This document shows positions 62,516 to 64,000 of a stretch of DNA of 64,000 bases, in pieces (the first letter of the stretch is position 1; each line of letters starts with the position of its first letter). The translations under genes were made by a program, and so were the position numbers. The notes beneath the pieces were generated by a model that made no database searches, had not been told where the DNA came from, and saw only the letters and a list, made by a program, of their open reading frames with translations. This DNA comes from Proteromonas lacertae (taxonomy: Eukaryota; Sar; Bigyra; Opalinata; Proteromonadidae), in assembly GCA_002245135.1 (NCBI GenBank), contig NGBS01001162.1, positions 124,001-188,000 of the forward strand, read 5' to 3'.

Positions 62516-63587
62516 ATGAAGGATTTTGCAAAAAGGAAGACACGAGGGGTTCGTATGAACCAATTAGTAGGTGAAGAGAAACAGGAAGATGATTCTTTTT
62601 GGAATCAAGAAGCATTTCAAGAAAAAGGTGATGATGATGACTTTACTTCTAGTGATGAATGTATTTTACATTCATAAAATATACAATTTGTTATAGCAAG
62701 CGATACAGATTCAGTAGATTCAGATTTTGATGATCCAGAAGTGGATGAAGTATTAGAAGTGGATGAATCAGAGGAGAAAAGGCTAAATAAAAAAGTATGT
62801 TTTGTAATATATTAAAATTTAGACAAAAAATAAATCGAAATATATAGATCCAGCCAAATTAAGAAGTCGTCCAAAACTAATGCCAAAAGAGCCAAAAGTA
62901 AAAAGACCAGCGCCTGAAGTAAATAATGTGAATAGAGTAATATCAATGAGAGCATCCACTGCTGATAAAGTAGCAATATCAAAAATAAGAAGACAATTGG
63001 ATGATGAAGAAAAAGAATTTTGTGTATATTTTTATATCTTTATTATATATATAGACACATTATCGTCGTGTAACAAAGAAGAAGAAGAGATATACGCAAA
63101 ACCAAATGATCCAAGAAGCAGTGCGTAATGAAGCAATCAATAAAAGATCATTAGAAATTATGTTAAATTATGAAGAAGCCTCAAAACAACAAGCTCCACC
63201 TATTAAAAGATTAGCAACAGAGTCTAATATTAGATATTATTCTAAGAAAGGTTATCCTACAACAATAACATTTGAGAATATGACAGAATATCCATCAATA
63301 TTTAGAGAACATAATAATATTTCGTGTATTTATATATAATATACTTTGAATTTATTGTTTTATTTTATTTAGATGTTGAGCCATTGAAGTGTGTTATAAC
63401 TGGTAAAGTTGCTCATTATCGTGATCCAGCCACTGGTGAACCTTATTATGATTTAGGTGCATATAAAGAATTAGTTAGAAGAAGAGAAGAAATGAAAAGA
63501 ATATATAGTATGAAGAATGATGAAAAGAATGTGAAAGTGAGTGGACTTGGTTTTTCTAATAGTACTTTACCTCTTGTTCCTAGTTAG
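62516..63587 (+). CDS. VPS72: VPS72/YL1, H2A.Z-binding subunit of SWR1/SRCAP complex, 309 aa
   Basis: Five exons: 62516-62660, 62697-62794, 62823-63023, 63055-63325, 63373-63587. The N-terminal YL1 region has the basic start (KRKTRGVRMNQLV) followed by acidic stretches (GDDDDFTSSDESSDTDS and VDEVLEVDESEE) that bind the histone H2A.Z-H2B dimer. A middle basic segment (VTKKKKRYTQNQMIQEAV) is the family's RYTQ..L..A helix. The C-terminal YL1_C domain has CVITGKVAHYRDPATGEPYYDLGAYKEL. Family knowledge: YL1 delivers H2A.Z to the remodelling complex. The gene is intact and shorter than human (364 aa) because the linkers are short. The join before YVEPLKCVITG uses a 47-nt intron. Confidence 0.9.
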
Positions 63588-63689
63588 AACTAAATTATTT
63601 AGTTATTTATACTTTTTTTCATTTTGTTGGTGTGTGAAAATAAAATACTTGAAACGGATATTTTTTCTTATTTTTCATTTCATTTTTTA

Positions 63690-64000
63690 ATGTATAACAC
63701 TCCATCTTTCTTACAAGAAGATCACTTAACATCTTCTTCAAACTCTCAACTTATATCTGGGAGTATGATTTTACTTAAATAATTATTATAGACGGATATC
63801 AAGATTATAGTTATAGTAACTATTATTCGCAAATTCCACTTTCAGTTCCAAATCAAGATGAAATAATTCAGCAACCAATTAAGCGAATTAGACTAGAAGA
63901 ATCAAAATCTACTTATACTGTATATATATAATTACAATAATATATAGGAACAAATTGAAAAGATTGATAGAATGAAAATAAATGATGCAATAGATGAAGG
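63690..64000 (+). CDS. Unrecognised protein, 5' part only
   Basis: Exons 63690-63762, 63792-63919 and 63948 onward (introns 29 and 28 nt) give an open frame that leaves the window. The N-terminus is Ser/Gln/Tyr-rich (GNGYQDYSYSNYYSQIP), then a basic patch (QPIKRIRLEESK) resembling a nuclear localisation signal and the start of a charged helix (EQIEKIDRMKINDAI). The family cannot be told. Confidence 0.6.

Noticed and set aside
1-64000. Mobile elements, LTRs, CRISPR arrays and tRNA genes
   Set aside because: No terminal repeats, transposase or reverse transcriptase motifs, spaced direct repeats or cloverleaf sequences were recognised.

Overview
The window is nuclear DNA of an AT-rich, gene-dense eukaryote. 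I infer a flagellated protist; the lineage is not resolvable by eye. The evidence is a split ribosomal protein uS12 gene (RPS23), a VPS72/YL1 gene, an Sm/LSm gene, a PARP and an enkurin gene (a ciliary protein). I worked out about 66 introns by requiring exons to join in frame. Most are only 25-40 nt, begin GTAT or GTAA and end TAG. Many genes look broken until these introns are removed. Three longer introns (50-61 nt) carry the AT-A(C/A) ends and ATATC(C/T)TTT donor of minor-spliceosome (U12-type) introns.

Layout. 1-15104 (-): 3'-truncated gene for a secreted or surface protein of more than 5,000 residues, built from putative-Ig repeats, cysteine modules, PA14-like domains, discoidin-like domains and jelly-roll domains. 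15591-22159 (+): a 2,144-residue conserved-looking protist protein of unknown function. 22270-34140 (-): class C GPCR with nine tandem Venus-flytrap domains. 34433-35459 (+): small multi-pass membrane protein. 35575-36390 (-): enkurin. 36574-38936 (-): PTEN/tensin-type phosphatase with a C2 domain and an acidic tail. 39102-39477 (-): tiny LSm protein in four exons. 39632-42168 (-): P2X-like two-helix channel with a poly-His/Asp tail. 42513-43881 (-): coiled-coil protein. 43935-45386 (-): GT4-type glycosyltransferase. 45424-46706 (+): PARP with an altered active site. 47140-58465 (+): a second nine-flytrap class C GPCR. 58611-60242 (+): lipid-anchor-motif zinc-ribbon protein. 60335-60926 (-): RPS23. 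61046-62456 (-): coiled-coil/WD40 protein. 62516-63587 (+): VPS72/YL1. 63690-64000 (+): start of an unknown gene.

How the genes may work together. Four products are plausible cell-surface sensing or adhesion proteins: the two giant GPCRs, the P2X-like channel and the PIG/PA14 giant. A PTEN-like phosphatase could act downstream in phosphoinositide signalling. That link is inference from content only. The most unusual content is the pair of nine-flytrap GPCRs, each 3.7-3.9 thousand residues, each with one signal peptide and one 7TM domain. No mobile elements, viral fossils, CRISPR arrays or tRNA genes were recognised.
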